The translations under genes and the position numbers were made by a program. The notes below the pieces were generated by a model that saw only the letters and a list, made by a program, of their open reading frames with translations, did not search any database and was not told where the DNA came from. This document shows positions 32,801 to 48,541 of a DNA stretch of 64,000 bases, in pieces. Source of the stretch: Polydactylus sextarius (taxonomy: Eukaryota; Chordata; Actinopteri; Polynemidae). Each line of letters opens with the position of its first letter. Within the stretch, counting starts at the first letter, position 1. The stretch covers positions 16,150,629 through 16,214,628 of the forward strand of contig CM028910.1 of the NCBI GenBank assembly GCA_016801845.1, written 5' to 3'.

Positions 32801-35800
32801 TTTACTGGAAAAGCCTTCTTATTATGTTAAAATGAGAAAATAAAGTTAATAAGGTACATGAAAAACACATGTTATGGTAAAAAAAAAAAAAAAAACATAT
32901 AAAGTAAAGAGAGTTTCAGGAAAACAGAAAAAAGTTCCCTCAGGTTAAAATCATTACCTGCACGTATCTACACGTAAGACAAACAAGTTGATCTCCTTGA
33001 AATTCCCTCAAAACATTTCGCTCAAAACAAGTTATGATCCTGGGACATGAAAAGTTGTGAAAGATGGCAAAACCAGTGAGTTGTTAAAAAATAAATCCAC
33101 CACAGATAAGAAAAAAACATTCCTGACATCCTGGAAAAAAGAAACATCCAGTGTTTGTGTGTTCTTTTATTAACTGAATCAAATAATCATAAAAGAAAAC
33201 ACTGTGTAGTATTAATAATCAGACAAAATAAATTATCTGAGGCTTTAGAGATTTTATAGACAAAATGATTCATTGAAAAACAATCTGTAAAAGTGGAGTA
33301 AAAAGTTACAAAAAAGACAGTAACATTATGAGGATAGATAGACAGAAAGTCTTCTGAGGGCAACTTTGACCCCAAAGTGAATAATGTAGACTTTTTGCAT
33401 AGCTTTGGCAAGAACTTTGTTTGCGATAAGATGTAAACACTAAGTAGGACGAACATTTAGCAATGACGTTTGCTCCAAAGTCAGCAGAGAGGAATGTGTT
33501 TTTGAAGAATGAGTGTTTGACTGGCAGCTGACAGACTGTCCAACCGGTTTGAAGCCTGAAAACATTCAAAGATTACAAAGACACAAAGTTCCAAATGAAT
33601 CAGCCTCCTCATGCACTCCTCCCCCATGAACGTGCGTTGCACCTCGTGTTTTTCTGAAAGATGACTCCCTGATCGCCAACACCTGGGCTTTAAAAGCAGG
33701 CACTGAGCCAAGAGAAGGAGAAAAACAAACCCGACAGGTTTCAGCTTTCCTTTCAATAAAAAACAAACGGGGACAGAGTTGAGAAGGAAGGACTGAGGAA
33801 TAGATGGAGAGAGAGGTGAAGATGAGGGGGTGTTTGGTCCCAGAACCGCCTGTTTTGTTGCCCTCTGACACAGAAGCAGCAGGGCTTCCTCTGAAGTAGC
33901 AGTTTGCTGTGATCCTGTGGGTGGGTTGGGCCGGGGGCTGGGAAGAAGGTGGTGGTGGAGGTCCAATGGGTTGTGGTCATGAGGGAGGAGGGCAGTTGTC
34001 CTCTGTTTAACCTCTGTCTATCGGTAGCAAACAGGCCACAATTCCACATCCCCTCGTCAAAACTCTTGGAGTCTGTTTTTCAAGGAAATCAGTACCTCAG
34101 CACGTGCCAAGAAAAAAAACACACAGAGGGGGATGGGGGGTGGGGGGGTAACAATGAATTATGACACTGAAGAGTTATATTGAAAACAAAAACCTTCCAA
34201 AATTAAAAGAGAAATATTACCAAGCTTTATCAGCTGTTGAAGGCGTTATCATAAAATCATGAGAATCGTGGCTACAGTTGGTTCATAATAATGATGATAA
34301 TGATCATCCTTTCTTTGTCACACACGCACCATCACATCTCTTTGTCTCTTCACAAACTTGTTTTTGATTCGGTGTAAACAGACATTTGAAACAACGAAAC
34401 ACAGGATTTTCCTTAAATTGAAAACATGCAATCTTTGCCCCAGTCTGACGCTGCTGCACTGCCTCTTCAAAAACAATCCTGCTCCACTGTACAAACCTCT
34501 GACATTGTATCCTCTCCAGGGGGATGAGCTGAGCAAAAACACCACACAGTTTCCAGTCGTGACGTCATGGCCAGTTGTTGTTACCGTCGCAGTGTTATCA
34601 AGGTTCGGGGTGTATAAAGGGATAAAGGATGAAGATAGAGCTAATGAAGTTAATCATAGTAAGTATGATAACAAGTTGCATTTCTACACAAACAACAAGA
34701 GCAATAAAGAGCTGGTGATGGGGGGAAATGTTAGTTTTGTAGATTGGTCCAAAGTATATCGTCATTTAGAATTTGTAGATTATGAAGCATAAAAGCATAA
34801 AGGAGCTCTACGGTAAGGATTAGGGAGACCATGGACATCTAAATGTGAATGTGGTTGGATGGATGAAAACTATGTGACACAACAACCAATCAAAAACATG
34901 GCACTTAATCTATCAGGGAATCACAGAAATCTCTAGGGTTCATCCACTGAGGACAATAAATCTATATTCAAAACATCATGACAATCCATCTAGAAGTTGT
35001 TTTTATATGTCTGGGCCATAGTTGTGGATCAACAGACTGGTAGACCAAAGCCGGCATCTATAAAAGAACAAGTTTACTAAATAATTAGCACCAGCTTCCA
35101 TCAAAAAAATCATCCAATCTTCTAAAAGAACTGTATTGTGCTCAAGGTCAAAGGTCATGCTGGCACCAGGATGACAGCCATTTTATAGCTTCTTGTTTAC
35201 AGCTGCAGTCCACAACCATGGACAGATAAGTTTTCTTGTTGGTACACATTTTTCTCCCACTGTTTTTGAACAACCCTAACAAGTGTGTTAGTGCTGTGTG
35301 AAGTAGCAAATGAAATCCTGCAGTACTGTCTGTCCACTCTGATTTCAGAAAATGCAGGAAAAATGAGACACTGATGTTGTTCCACATTTAGTTACGCTGC
35401 CTGTAAGTTCTTGTAATGTTTGTGAGGAACAAGAAAATAATTTGGCGTTTGCCCTCTGGAGCATTTAAAACGAAAATAAAGAAACAGTCTGAATCACAAA
35501 CCAAGTGCTGCAGTAAACAAAGACTAGAAAAGTCCTGTATTGTGCAACTTAACAATAAGAACTCTGAGTTCCATTTACTGATGAGTTGATAATGTCTAAA
35601 CATGTCCCATCTGGTACAATGACACTTTAAAAATGTGATTAGGAAATAATTCATAATTAGTGTCCATTGAGACTGAGACTTAAGGCAGTCTCAACCACAC
35701 AAAGTGTATGTGCAGTGTCTTCATGTCAGGATCCTGTACATTACACTTAAATGTTTATCTCAAAACACAGCAGCCAGATGACGACACATTAACCTTATCT

Positions 35801-38764
35801 CTGTAACAGCTGTCAAGACACTAAATACTTTTAGTTTTACTTTTCACCGTGTGTAGCGTTTATGGGAAATCTCATCATATCAGAAAGACTTTAACTTCTA
35901 ATTAAGAATGAAGACTCTCAGAGGGCACAAACATACATGTTTATTTTAAGCTTTACTCTAACTTATTGCTGGTATAACACAAGGCTTCATTGCTGAGGTC
36001 TGCTGGTATGTGCCAACAGTAAGTGCTTGCAAAAGAGGAAAATTCTAATCTAATGTTGGTTTTTAGGGTAACTGAGCCAGTCATTTTTTGTTTAAATTAA
36101 GAAATGTGAACATCTTCAAACTTCTCATGTTGTTCTTTTATTTTCTCTCTTTCCATTTGCCTTTTACTTCCCCACCCACAATACTGCAAAATATAAGCAG
36201 ACATAACATGTCACATATGTTCCTTATTGAAGACTTAGAGCATAAAATCATCTGGGATCCATTTCAGCTTGTGTTTTCTGGAAATGCCCTTTAAATCTTA
36301 GGAGTTGGTACAAGAAGCATGACAGCCATGTCAGCGGCCTCTTCCATCTCACCTCACTAATGTTTGATGAATGGACATTTGAGCAGAACCTCATGTTTGG
36401 TTTCACATCTGGACTGAGGTGCAGTAAATGTCAGGTAAACACACCAACACCTGGAAAGATATTTCAGATGTCTGTGTTATTAAAAGCAGCTAGTGCGAGG
36501 TTGTCGATAGTCAGATGTCACAGAGAGAAGATGGAATAAATGATTGAAGGATTAACATAGCACAGACATACAATTGCCTTAAAGTACTGATGATGAAAAT
36601 GATCAGTGTGAGCATTACATGTTTCAAGATCTGACAAATGTAAGTGCAATATTCTCTCTCTCTCTTACGCTTTTTTTGGGGCTCCACCAACTTGAGAGTA
36701 ACAGCTGTCTCTTTAACTGCTGTATGCTCAAGTATCTTTAGACAATAACCTTGAATATCTTCCTTTAAGTGTGGGACAACTGGTTTAAGATGATGAAGCT
36801 AATGAGAGAGGAAAATTTAAATAATGAACTAAAAAAACGCTAAAAAGGAGATGATTCTTAACCTAAGAGTGTTTTATTAAAAGAAGTCAAAGACAGACCT
36901 TGTAAGATATCTTAACATGTAAATATCATCTGCCATGTACCATGACACTTTCATTTCAGCTGACTTCAGCAAAAAGTCTGCAAAGTGTGTGTTGACTTCC
37001 TCTTGTGTAGAGAAGCTGTGGTTAGACAGGGGAACAAAATGTACAGCGAACAAGGATTTTATCCTCCTAAACCAATGAAAGTCAGTCACACGCTCACACA
37101 CACACACACACTCTTTTCACCCAATGTCTAAAAATAGAATATGTGGTTTGAAAATGATAAAAAACCACAGCACATGTTTGAATTCAGGGCATGAACGGTG
37201 ATATGGAGGGCTGTTTAAATCCACTGCTTTCTCTTTCTTTATCTCACTCTCTGTGTCTCCTCCCTTCACCATCTATTTAAATTTCACACACCAGTCGACT
37301 TTATAGCTCTCACAGTTTACTTTACAACCTGTATGGCTCCTGCAGGGTGGACAGCACCTGATATAGTGCAAATAAAAAACAAGGCAAATCAGATTGACTT
37401 AACTGACTCTTGTTCATAGATGCCACTTTAATGTATTCGTGTATATACATGGCAAGACTCCAGGTACAGTTGTTAAAGCTCTTTTGATATCCCACAGCCT
37501 TGCGCTTTGTACAGGTATCATTAAAGTCACGAAAATCACCACCCATGTTGATCTGCAGCAGGTGGTGATTTCAATTTTAAAAATCTGGAGGCGCTGTAGC
37601 ATCCTTTAGTTCAGGGTTGTTTTCTTCACATAACTATCTTCTAAATTAATATATAAATAAACTTCAGTCCAGCTATGATTGTTATATTCATCAAAACCTT
37701 GAGGAAGTGTCAGAGATGATGGACTTGAGCTTTGAGCAGTGAAAACCTACCCATGTTTTGGGCCATGTTTGTCTAATCTATTGATCCAGTCGTGCCTCTT
37801 TCCAGATGTGGTTGTTTTGTATCTTTGGATCCCATTTGTTTTTTTCATGACATTAGCTATTCTGCTGTTTTTAAGGCTGAGTAGAGATAATGGTTCCAGT
37901 TAAATATTAATAAAGTTAGTTCGCCCCTTTTAAGTCAACAAGACTTCAAGATGATTGACGTTTTTTTAATCTTGCAAGTCATGTGAGTTCCCAGACATAG
38001 ATATGTGTAAGCATACTTGAGTTTATATTAGCAGATATTGTAAACAAACAACTGAAATAATGTTTGTAATACAAAACTGCCATATATGTCCATTTGAAAC
38101 ATTTTATAAAATGGACCAAATATTCAAGTGGCATTGTGTTTACCCAAATCATATTTGCTGTCACAAATGTGTAACTTAAATATTTGCAGTTCATTTGAAG
38201 TTCAACATTAATGGGACCTTGGGGACCTTTAATGGGACCATTAGGACCTTGAGGAAACTTTCAGGGAAGCTTTAGATTTTAAAGGTAATATTTTTTTTTC
38301 ACCAGAAACTGGCCTGTACAGAGGTTGGATTCACACTATCATCCATCTATCCACGCAGGAACAATTTGTCTCTGTGCAGATTCATTTTCCAGTTCACGTA
38401 GATGTAAGTCACATGACAGGAAACCTTCAGCTAAAGTGTGAATAAAGCCTTAATGAAACAGCTTGTGTCAGCATTATGAACCTGGTGATGTGTCTGCGCA
38501 CTGACTCTCCCTCATCTTCTCTGCGCAACTTCACAGCGGCACAGCAAAATTGGCTGCACTGACGTTTACACGGGGCTCATGCAGACCAGTGTAAAGCTCT
38601 CTACATACACTGCAAATACTGCAGTGTACTGCACAAATACACATGCGTCATGGATGCAACCCCCTCCACCCCACCCCACCACCATCACCACCATCACCAC
38701 CACCACCTTAACTCACATGAGCCAACGGGAAGCACAATCCACTGGTGGAGGCCAGAGCTGTCAA
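29817..38764. other. noncoding stretch, no confident gene
   Basis: No recognisable family on either strand. One weak coding-like segment is noted at 32133-32266 (minus). Other content: poly-A at 32879-32895, a T/C-rich zone at 31060-31370 and a G cluster at 34128-34148. Open frames at 33481-33966 (minus) and 34358-34792 (plus) lack domain features and credible splice structure. Confidence 0.45.
32133..32266 (-). other. weak candidate terminal exon, unrecognised
   Basis: After a possible acceptor ACAACAG ending at 32267, one minus-strand frame reads 43 residues rich in Pro, Ser and Gln (TPDVPPDTHAPQPHGKP, then SQQPKAQLESHKVSQLI) to a TAA at 32135-32133. Codon use is GC-ending and coding-like. 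A second frame is also open across the same bases, so this may be chance. No family is recognised. Confidence 0.18.
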
Positions 38765-38961
<197 letters not shown>

Positions 38962-41900
38962 TGTCTGTAATATGTTCACCCTAAAAAAAACATGCTCACC
39001 CTACTACAGCTAAAATTAATTAAATCAGCTTATAAAAAGTGAATTAAATTGAGCTGTTTATGGTCCTATGCAAACATCTAAATGTGTTAACTTTATACAA
39101 TAAATTAATTTCCAGTGAACCTCTGTATAAACTCCAATGTGACTGTGCAGCAGCCAGGATGAGAAGGCACGATGAGGCTTAAACAAGGAAATAAAATTAA
39201 AATCAAATCAAAACTTTCACTATAAACCTGCTTTTAGTGCCATAGCTGCCGTAAATAAGTTTTCTATGGGAAAAGACACAGTAATGAGACACAAGGGAGG
39301 AACAGTAGCAATATTTGGGATTAAAACTGGAGCATAGAAAACAGACACAACATCACACTTGAGACCAGTGGATTGTCTTTTACATTTATCTTGTTTATTT
39401 CTCAAGGTGTTGAGGCGTGTATATAAAAACACAACCTCAAAAGATTTCTTAGTGAACACAAAACATAAATCCTGACGCTTAGGCTGATCTAAATCTGCTA
39501 ATCCAGATGAAGTATGTACACAGGTCACCAGTCACAGCTCAATTCATTTCCACTTTTTGTTTCAACCCACAGTGTTACCATTTTGAGAACAGACCACTTC
39601 ATGCTTATAGGCAGGCCATCGCAAGTTCCCCAAAACTAAAATTAACTTAATGCATAAAAATGATGTGAAGTGCTCTGTTTTTAATGATCATATGAAGAAG
39701 ATATGACCAGACATGGTAATTTTAAAACTGTGAGGAAGGTAGGTCAGAAACTCACCATAAAGTTTGAACTTTATAATACCCAAGTTGTTTTGTTTATGTT
39801 TAATTTTATTTTGTGTTAAAATCTTGAGCTGGTGAAAATTATGGGTTCATTTTCTGGTGTTGTTTCACATTTCCAGTTTATGGTTCTGTTACATAATCCT
39901 TTAACGCTGGCAGTGCTTAATGTTTTCGTCTCATTTAACAGATTCGTGACTAATTATCACGATGAAACTGCCAAATAAATTGTGCAACATCTGGATGATT
40001 AAATGTGTCTTTGTTCAAAAAAAGAACATCTTTTAAAATGAGCGCGACTGTGGGTTTTATGATTTGCTTATGTAATCAACAATGAATGGATCAGAATGAT
40101 GGGGTGTGCATGACACTGACCATGCCGACCTTCTGGAAAGTCTCTCACCTTTCTGACGTGTTCACAAGCATTCTTCATCCCTGCAGTAATTCTGCCGGGA
40201 TGCGATGAACTCCACCCAAATCTTTGTGAGACAATACAAAAGGCAGGTGTTTTGTTTTGAGGCAACCAGGTTTAAAATGAATCACACGAACTTATTGACT
40301 TTATATTGATGGTAGTTGCATCATCATGCCATGGCAGTGACTCACCGCTAGCAAAGAGGTAATACAACAGCACATCTCATTCTCTTGCTCTCCATTCTTC
40401 TTCTTTTCTCAAAGTCTGGTCTAGATTTTATGTCTTTCCTGTTACATGCTAAGGCGTCAACATTACCAGATTAATAATGTCATATAAAGTCATACAGCAG
40501 TCACAGAGGTCACTAGCCCCGGGGGTTAGAGGATTGTCTGCAGTTCTGCAGATCTTGGTTCAGTTCTAACAAGATTTGGTAAATTTTGAAGTTCATTAGT
40601 TCAAGCCTAAACTTCTACAAGAAAACTTCTACCACATGTGTGGCTGAACATTAAAATAGCCAGGGCCATCTGGTCACATGTTGGAAAAATGTTCCTTAGA
40701 ACCTTAAAGCATTCACGTTGATTGCTGGACTTTAAAAATCACCATACTTTGTAAGAACTGAACCCACAGGGTGCAAACTTCTTGGTGTCTTGAGGATTTA
40801 AGGATTCAAGGAAGTTTATTGCTATTTCGTTTGTTGCCGTCTAATTAAAAAAAAAAAAAAAAAAAAAAAAAAGACAGTGTAACATAATCATAATTGTAAC
40901 CTCTTGAGCTATACACTCAGAGTTGTCTGAGGATCATTGAACCCTCAATAAGAGATGCCTGGGTGGCCTGTCCCTTACTGATTGATGATCTTAAGCTGAG
41001 CCTCAAGATCTGTCTTTGAGTAATTTTTTTTTCTCCAAAAATTGATTTTTTGCGGTAATTTTTCAGGCAACACATCATCATCATCTTCTGCCTGAATGGT
41101 GGGTTAGAGGTCAGCTGAGGATCAACCGGTGGCTCAACAACAACAGCTCTGTTTACATGGGGGCTCTTCCCTCGATTAGTCTTTGTTTACTTACCCATAA
41201 AACCTGACGTCAGAACCAAGGATAGCCCTTCCTCCCAAAGGACAATCATAAGCGGATGAGCTGTGAGAAGTGAACATGATTAAAAAACCCACAGACAGAT
41301 ATGTTTTGTGTTCACTTTGGCGGATGTGTTACATAACCTATACAGTTGGCATGATAACAAAAACACACACAAATAAAGCTGACCACAGACTGACCTGTGT
41401 GGGACACTATAGTGAGGAGGAAGAGCCAATAGTCAGATGTACATGAAAAAAAAGGTGACAAATGTATTTGTCAGAGAGAGAAATGAGGCCAACGCTTTAA
41501 TCTGAGGCTCCTTGTTTGGCCATTTTACGTCATAATTGTTCATGAATGATGCTTTACTGTATATAAACTTACTGTACTGTACTTTACTGTATACTGTACT
41601 GCATAACTTGACAATAACTTGATCATCTAAACAATTCCCTCTCCACTGTCAGGAAACTGATTTCACCGTCAATGGACAGATCATTGGCTCATGCGTAACA
41701 CACGTTATGTGAAAGCTAGTTAGCGCCAGATGCGCTATATTCAATATCATGATCATGGAAATAGACGTGTTGATGTCACGAGAGTCTCTCTCATCATATA
41801 GTAAACAAACCATCAAACTGTGGAAAAACAAGACTTTACTCTGTATGCTAAAGAGGCATGAAGGTCCATGACAACCACTGGACAAAGCATGTTTAATCAG

Positions 41901-44900
41901 GCATCTTAATTCTGAGATGGGTTGGTCAGTCAGATTAACTTAATGTTGGAAGCAGTCTATAAATAGGCGACATTGTTCGCTAAAACAGAAATATCACAAC
42001 AACTTTACGTTTCCAGTGATGCAGCGTCAGAAGATCAGATCAAAAGAAGTCTTGTTTTTCACCATTAACCAGAGGCCTTGAGCTGTCTTGTCCTGACATA
42101 TGATCTTTGAAGGGAAAATTTTCCATTTAAAAATTTCCACGAGGATGTCTTTGTTGTTATTTTTATCTTGTGAATGTTAAGGCGATGTGGTAAACACACT
42201 ATGCTTAGTGTAGATTCAAGTAAAAGTGCAGGTGAGTGAGTTAAGGAATTCTGTCTGTTTCCTCATGAAATGAGCATTGTTGAAAGATTAATTAATTTGC
42301 TCATGTAATCTGCAATGACTGAACACTGTTGTCTATGAAATCATTCATCTTATTAACCTTTTGACTGTAACACATGACAACAATGCACCCATTTGAGGAA
42401 GTAAATAATAAACAATAGCAATTATGTTTGTTTTCCAGTTGCACACTTTCAAGTGATGTTTTACTCTGCTTTCCATCAGCTCTTGTTGACTGCAGATAGA
42501 GCAGCTTCACATTGGTGTCTCAACCAACCACAGCCCATCATCTTACCCTGCAGGGAGTTACACCTCCCCTCAGCAGATCAGATCACTCCAAACAAGGAGC
42601 CTCTCATGGCAGCGTAACGAGTCCTAGATAGGTTGAGTCAAATTACACTCACAATAACATTTACATTTTAGGCATTTTTGGCCGTCACCCTTATCCTGAG
42701 CCATTGGCAGCATGCAGGAGTACACTAAGCTATATATTTTCCTTCAGTGAATCAGCCCTACAGGAAACTAGAAGAAGTAAACAGGTCAAAGGTCAGAGAG
42801 ACAGTGACCTGGCAAAAGTGACATTACCTGTATGATAGGATAATAAATGAACTGAAGCAAAGCAAGATAACTTAATTTATGTTGTATTCTTCATGCTCAG
42901 GAAAATTCAAATGCTACAATATTACACCATGCGAAAAAAAAAAAAAAAAAAAAAAAACACTCTGTGGCAAATAACAGTCCTGCATTCACACTGAAAAAAC
43001 ACAGACTTATCAGCAACAAAATGCACTTTTGATTATGAAGTTCCCCACCTTGTTGGTGTCAGTTCTATTATTATATTCCTGAAAATGGAAGAGTAGTAGT
43101 AGTATGATATACAGAAATAGCAAGGAAAGTACAAGTACCTCAAAGTTGCACTTAAGTGCAAATCTAAACGTTTCACTAAATTGTTTCCTTGGTAATGAGC
43201 AGTAAAAAATACTTGCAGGTGAGGCAGTGACATTGGGTTTAAATAAAGAAAACAAATACAAAAACAGGTATATTAACATCAAAATGATGATTTAGCAATA
43301 TTCTGTGGACACAAACTGATTTTCTTTGTTTATATGAATGTGTATCTATTCTACTTGTTCTAGTTCATCACAACTCTTACATGAACACAGGAAAACAAGT
43401 TATTTTACTTGCACTATTCAATGAAAATTACTTTCTATACTATTCCAGTTTAATGTTAGTCTTCCAGCCTCCACAGTTTTTAGGTTCTGCATCTCTTCAT
43501 GCAGTTTTGGCTAACCGTTCTGTCACTATTTGTACAGACTGTTCTGACCACAACTTAATTAAAGCAAGGGAGCAGTAATTAAAAGAGTGTGCACATGTAC
43601 TCTGTAACACTGTGCATCATAGTACACAAACAAAATGCAGAAAACTTGCACACTGATCACATTTACCCACATACAGGTGTCTATATTATTGAATACATCA
43701 CTTTGTGGACATCCCAAATCCAGTTTTGACCAATCACATCAACTCAGAAACAACAAGATTTCAGTTAATTATCTTCCTCCAGAGCTGACACGTCTAGTCC
43801 ATGGTGTGTAAAAAGAAAAAAATCCCTCCCTCCACATAAACAGAGGCCAGCAGGGGTGTAAATTTGATTAAATTTCAGCTGCTGTTTAGTATCAGTAGAT
43901 ATGAGACTCCAATTGCACAACAAAATTGTTTAAACCTCCATGTCAAATTTTGTTGAAAAAAAAAAGAAAAAAGATAAGATACAATGTTGTTATCAACCCA
44001 CTTAAATTAAAAATACAAAACGTGTGATGTATAGTAACTATGAAACCTATGGTGATGTTGATATGATCTCTTCTACTTTTGTGAGCAGAGAAGGCGTCGC
44101 TTCTATTGGAAGCCTGTGTTTACTTCAAGCCTCCTCCTCCTCCTCCTCTTTCTGTACATCTCAGGATTATCCATGTGATCTAACTCCCTGCACTGCCACT
44201 GCCCCTTTTTTCTGCTTTAACAGTATTTACATCTGTGTTTTTCATTCATGGGACATGATGTTCTCTTTTGGGTTAAAAAACAAGATGATTGAGCAATGAA
44301 TTAAAGACAAAACTTTCTCGTCTCATCAGCTTAGCCTTGCCATTGTCTTACTGCTCTGCAGCACGAAGAGAGCTACAGAATGTGCTAATCTTGTTCTCTT
44401 TCCAAGAAAAACACATTCCTGGGTGCTGCTTTCATGTTTGTCACATTATGAAGGAGAAAGTTTCTCCCTGCTGGCAGGCAGCCAGCTCTTCCAACCAAAC
44501 AACCTGGCCACGTGCACAGTCGCATGGGAGGGGAAATAGGAAATAGCTTGCATATGCCTTCTACGCACATAACACAGGGGCAATACATTTGCACTATACG
44601 ACCAGTTCATAGTGTGTTTGAACAGGGAACCACATCCTAAACCGACTGAACGTACTCATAGTTCACTGAGGCCGCTGAGAAGTGCCACACAAGAAAGTTT
44701 GAAATTATGATGAATTAATGTATAATTTTCATGTAAATGTAATGTTTGACTTCAGTGACACATTATATGAATACAATATCCCTGATGCATCATATGGATA
44801 CACAAATTAAATTATAGTTCACTATTAATGTATAGGAAATGTGTGTAGATCTCACAGTTACATTCTAGATATACGTTTCTTGCACACCCTTATTAAGATC

Positions 44901-47900
44901 CAAGTTATTCAGTATAATTTGATCAATTATGTTATGTATGTGTCAGTGTATTCATGTCAGGCTCATTATTGAAGCACACAAACGATTTACTTTTAACAAT
45001 TACTGTCAAAAATATTCGGCCTGACTCTGTTGCCAAAGGTTGGTAAACTAAGATATGATACCTGCACCAAACTCTACTGTTTGATTCTTGGAAGTTTTTT
45101 ATCTGATAAGCTGTGACTTGTGGTGCTGGCACCTCCTGATACTGAAGTTTGATTGATTTATCTGTTAAAATTCATCACGTCATGCATTTTGGTCTGTGTG
45201 GAGCCTCCATTGTATCAAGGAGGATTCACAAACAAAGAGCGTTGCAGTGCCCTGAAACAAAGAGAGACAGATCATAAGCAACACAAAGCAACAAATAGAT
45301 TTTGTGGAGCCCTGAATTACAACCGGGTGGGAGGAGCAGACCTAAACAAAGCTGTTCTTTTTGAAGGTTGTCGACGATGATGCATGTTCCTACATGGTAT
45401 TTTCCCACTCCAGAATATTCTGGGGAGCAGCTTGGCGTACAGCTCGCTGCTGTCTGCTCTGTGACCCCTCTGAAGTTACACTGATTTCCATGAAGTCTTA
45501 GAAAGGGAGGGGGAGCTGCAAGCTGATCCCACTCACCCCCCCCACCTCCTCCCTCACTCTTCGTTCACTCTCTTGTTAGAGTCAACAAGGCGTTGATCTG
45601 AACCTGCACCGATGTCCTGACGCCACGCCGCCTACATCCAAGCAGGACAGAGGGGAACGGGAAATGAAACGTGGGTGTCACATTGCCGAGGGACGGGTCA
45701 TTGGTCGGATAATCAACTTGGTGTTGACATCAAAGCATTAAATCAAGACCGACAATTCAAGTTTGAATACTCTGGCATGTCTATAAATATCAGGAAATAA
45801 TGTTGAATAATTGATTTATTATTCAAGCACAGTTTGTCTCCAACCCATTCTTATTTGTGAAACATGTAAACATAAATTTACTACATCAAACTGAAATGTG
45901 CTTTTGTTGGGAATTCACCATTTCTGACACCTCTGATGCTTTCTGCCAAAGTTTAAAAGAACAATTCTTGTTCATGAGCACTTGATGTAATTTTTTTTTT
46001 TTTTCCAGCATTTCATTGGTTTAATCATCATTTTTTGATATAATCTCATCTACACATTTGACAATGCTACTAGTTGCCTGCCAATTTAGCTTTAAAGTAG
46101 CTGGCTTGTTAACTTGTATATCAACGATAATAATTATGATATTATTATAATTACATTTACACACTTTATAAAAACAGCAATAAATAAAATAACCTCTTTT
46201 TGTCCTTGAAGACAAAATGAGTATGTGCATTCAAACCCCAAACAAACTGCATCATCCTCAAGTTCAACTCATAAAAAAGTCTTATGATATTGACATGTAG
46301 TCTCATTCACATCCCTCAGCAGTTCTGTCATGTTTTGGGTTTGTCTGCCACTGTTCACTCCTGTCTTGTTGCGATCTGTTTGGAATGTAGGCCGCTACCG
46401 ATTTTAAGAAGTCTTCCTCCCGGCTACCCGACGAGACATCTCTGCTCAGACGTGTACTGATTGTTTGCTTTTTGTATTATTTTTTTTTAATTGTGATGCC
46501 ACTCTCTGCTTTAAGACTTTACAGTTCAAATACAACAATGTCTGAAAGAGGAAGTTTGCCCATGATCTGCTAACTGTTTGCCAACCATCATGTTTCAAAA
46601 CAAATGATCACTATGTAACTATGTAAGGACATAGTAAAACAGCCAGTAATAGACACCAATAGACACAATGTTTAGGACAAAAAAAAGAGCCACAATAGAA
46701 TATGTAACACAGAAGAGTAAGTAAAGTAAAATAGCATCATCTGTACAAAATCATATACAGCTTAAGTGTCAACATAAAGCTCATCAACAAAGCCAATATA
46801 AACTCACACAGCTTCTGTTTTAATCTTGGAGTTTTTGTTCTTATCTGCCCTTCAAATGAACTTTCTCTGAGCAATAAAAATCAAGGTCTTTTAAAGTTTT
46901 TCGAAACTCAGGTGTCATGTTTTGAGGTGTGTGACCACTGTCTGAGTGAGGTCTCATTTTCTTGTGATTTGGTTTTCTGTAAAAAGATACTTCTCAGAAA
47001 AGATACTACTCAGAAAACAATCTATTCCTGGAGTTTTCTTCAGAAAGTACTGATAAAAACCAAAATGAAGTAACCTGGTGAGAGTTGTTGTAAGATTTGA
47101 ATTGCTGCCAAAAGACTGCAGAAGCTACATTTTATTTTCGTCATAACATTTAATACCTAATCTCAGTGCGTGCCCCTTTATATTGTTATTGTGTTGTAGT
47201 ATAATGTTATGTGTTTCATAATGTGTTTATAGTCTCTTAATTCTAATGTACATTGTACAGCTTTGGGCATAAAATTAATTTTTTGCTGTCAAATTTTTAT
47301 CTCACATCAAAGAAACTCACAGATTCAACTTGGTGAACGACACAGTTGCACAGTGTTAGCCGCACTGCACTTACAGTGAAAACCTTGACAAGATCCTGAA
47401 TTGTGTTGACTGAAGATTAAGACACAGATATAAAGAGATGTGTGATTTTACCACCTTGTTATTCATAAGGACTACCACAGTTCACTCTTGAGGGACTTTT
47501 AAAAGGAAGTGTTTTTTTTTGCAGACTTGCAAATTGCATTCCTTATAAACAGGAACATAGTAACACAGTTTGACGTCTTTGCATTAACCGCACAAGATAT
47601 AATTTTGTAAGAAACTTCTTCATTTCAAAAACCCATCAGCTGATTGTGTGTTCATATGTCACCATGTTGCTACATCAGCAAAAACTACACACTTTGAAAA
47701 TCTCTGACTTGTTGGAGCTGTTAGTCTTCTATTGTGTGTCTGAAATCCAATATGATGTCATTAAATATTGAACTACCCCAGCTTTAATTTGCTCTACTGT
47801 TTAAATAAATACAGTTCTGATCCGGACTTCCTATTGGCTCATGAAGGTGAGGTGAGTTAATATGTGCTAAAGGTAATTGGCTGGTGCTTGTTAGGGTGGG

Positions 47901-48541
47901 GTTAAGACTGACCGTGAAGCCCTGTGTGTGTGTGTCTGGTGGTGTGATCAGCAGCCTGTCACCAATTTATGGACTGACAGCTCTGGCAGGTCATAATGAC
48001 TCACACACAAGCACATTTATAAGAAAGAGAATGCACAGCCTGATAAATAAAGGCTTTATCTATGTCGACCCAAAATCACACAGATGCCTCAGTATTAACA
48101 ATTTGTATCACATACAATTAGAAAATGGAGAGCAAGAGAGGAGCAATCCCCCTTTCAAATGAATCTAGGAATCTAGATTAACAACATCCCCCCTCCAAAA
48201 AAAAAAAAAAGAAAAAAAGAAAACAACTACTTTACCAGAATACAGTTTTGCAGTTCTCAGTTTACAGTTTGTCACAACACTTTGGGGAAGGTTCTTTCCT
48301 GTTTCAACTTGACAGTGCCCTGTTGCACAAAACCTGGTCAACAAAAAAATATTATGTTTGAGTTCAGTGTCTCTAGGCCTTCAAGTGCCCTGGTTTTAAA
48401 CTTAATCCAGTCCCATACGGATGAATGCTGACTGTGGGCCACATTGTAAATGACTTCTTATTGCTGAACTCATCCCTCCAGCCAGAAGGAAGGTGATTCT
48501 TTTCTAAGCAGGCAACACTTGTACAATCATACTATCTTGTA
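38962..48541. other. noncoding stretch, no gene seen
   Basis: No exon or RNA gene is supportable. It contains poly-A 40847-40872 and 42932-42956, a TACTGTA-rich patch at 41563-41603, a repeat fragment at 42657-42720 and poly-T at 45991-46006. A slightly GC-richer, CpG-containing block lies at 45530-45700 and may be regulatory. Confidence 0.5.
42657..42720 (+). mobile_element. degenerate common teleost dispersed repeat fragment
   Basis: ACATTTACATTTTAGGCATTT followed by CACCCTTATCCTGAGCCATT resembles the teleost dispersed motif 'TTTACATTTAG.CATTT...GC TTTTATCCAAAGCGACTTACA'. The match is partial and from memory, so the family is uncertain. Confidence 0.4.

Noticed and set aside
33481..33966. 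161-codon minus-strand frame rich in Pro/Leu/Ser
   Set aside because: No start in good context, no domain, other frames over the same bases are also open, and a run of pyrimidines inside it looks like intron or UTR sequence.
34358..34792. 144-codon plus-strand frame
   Set aside because: No recognisable features, AT-rich random codon use and no splice or promoter context.
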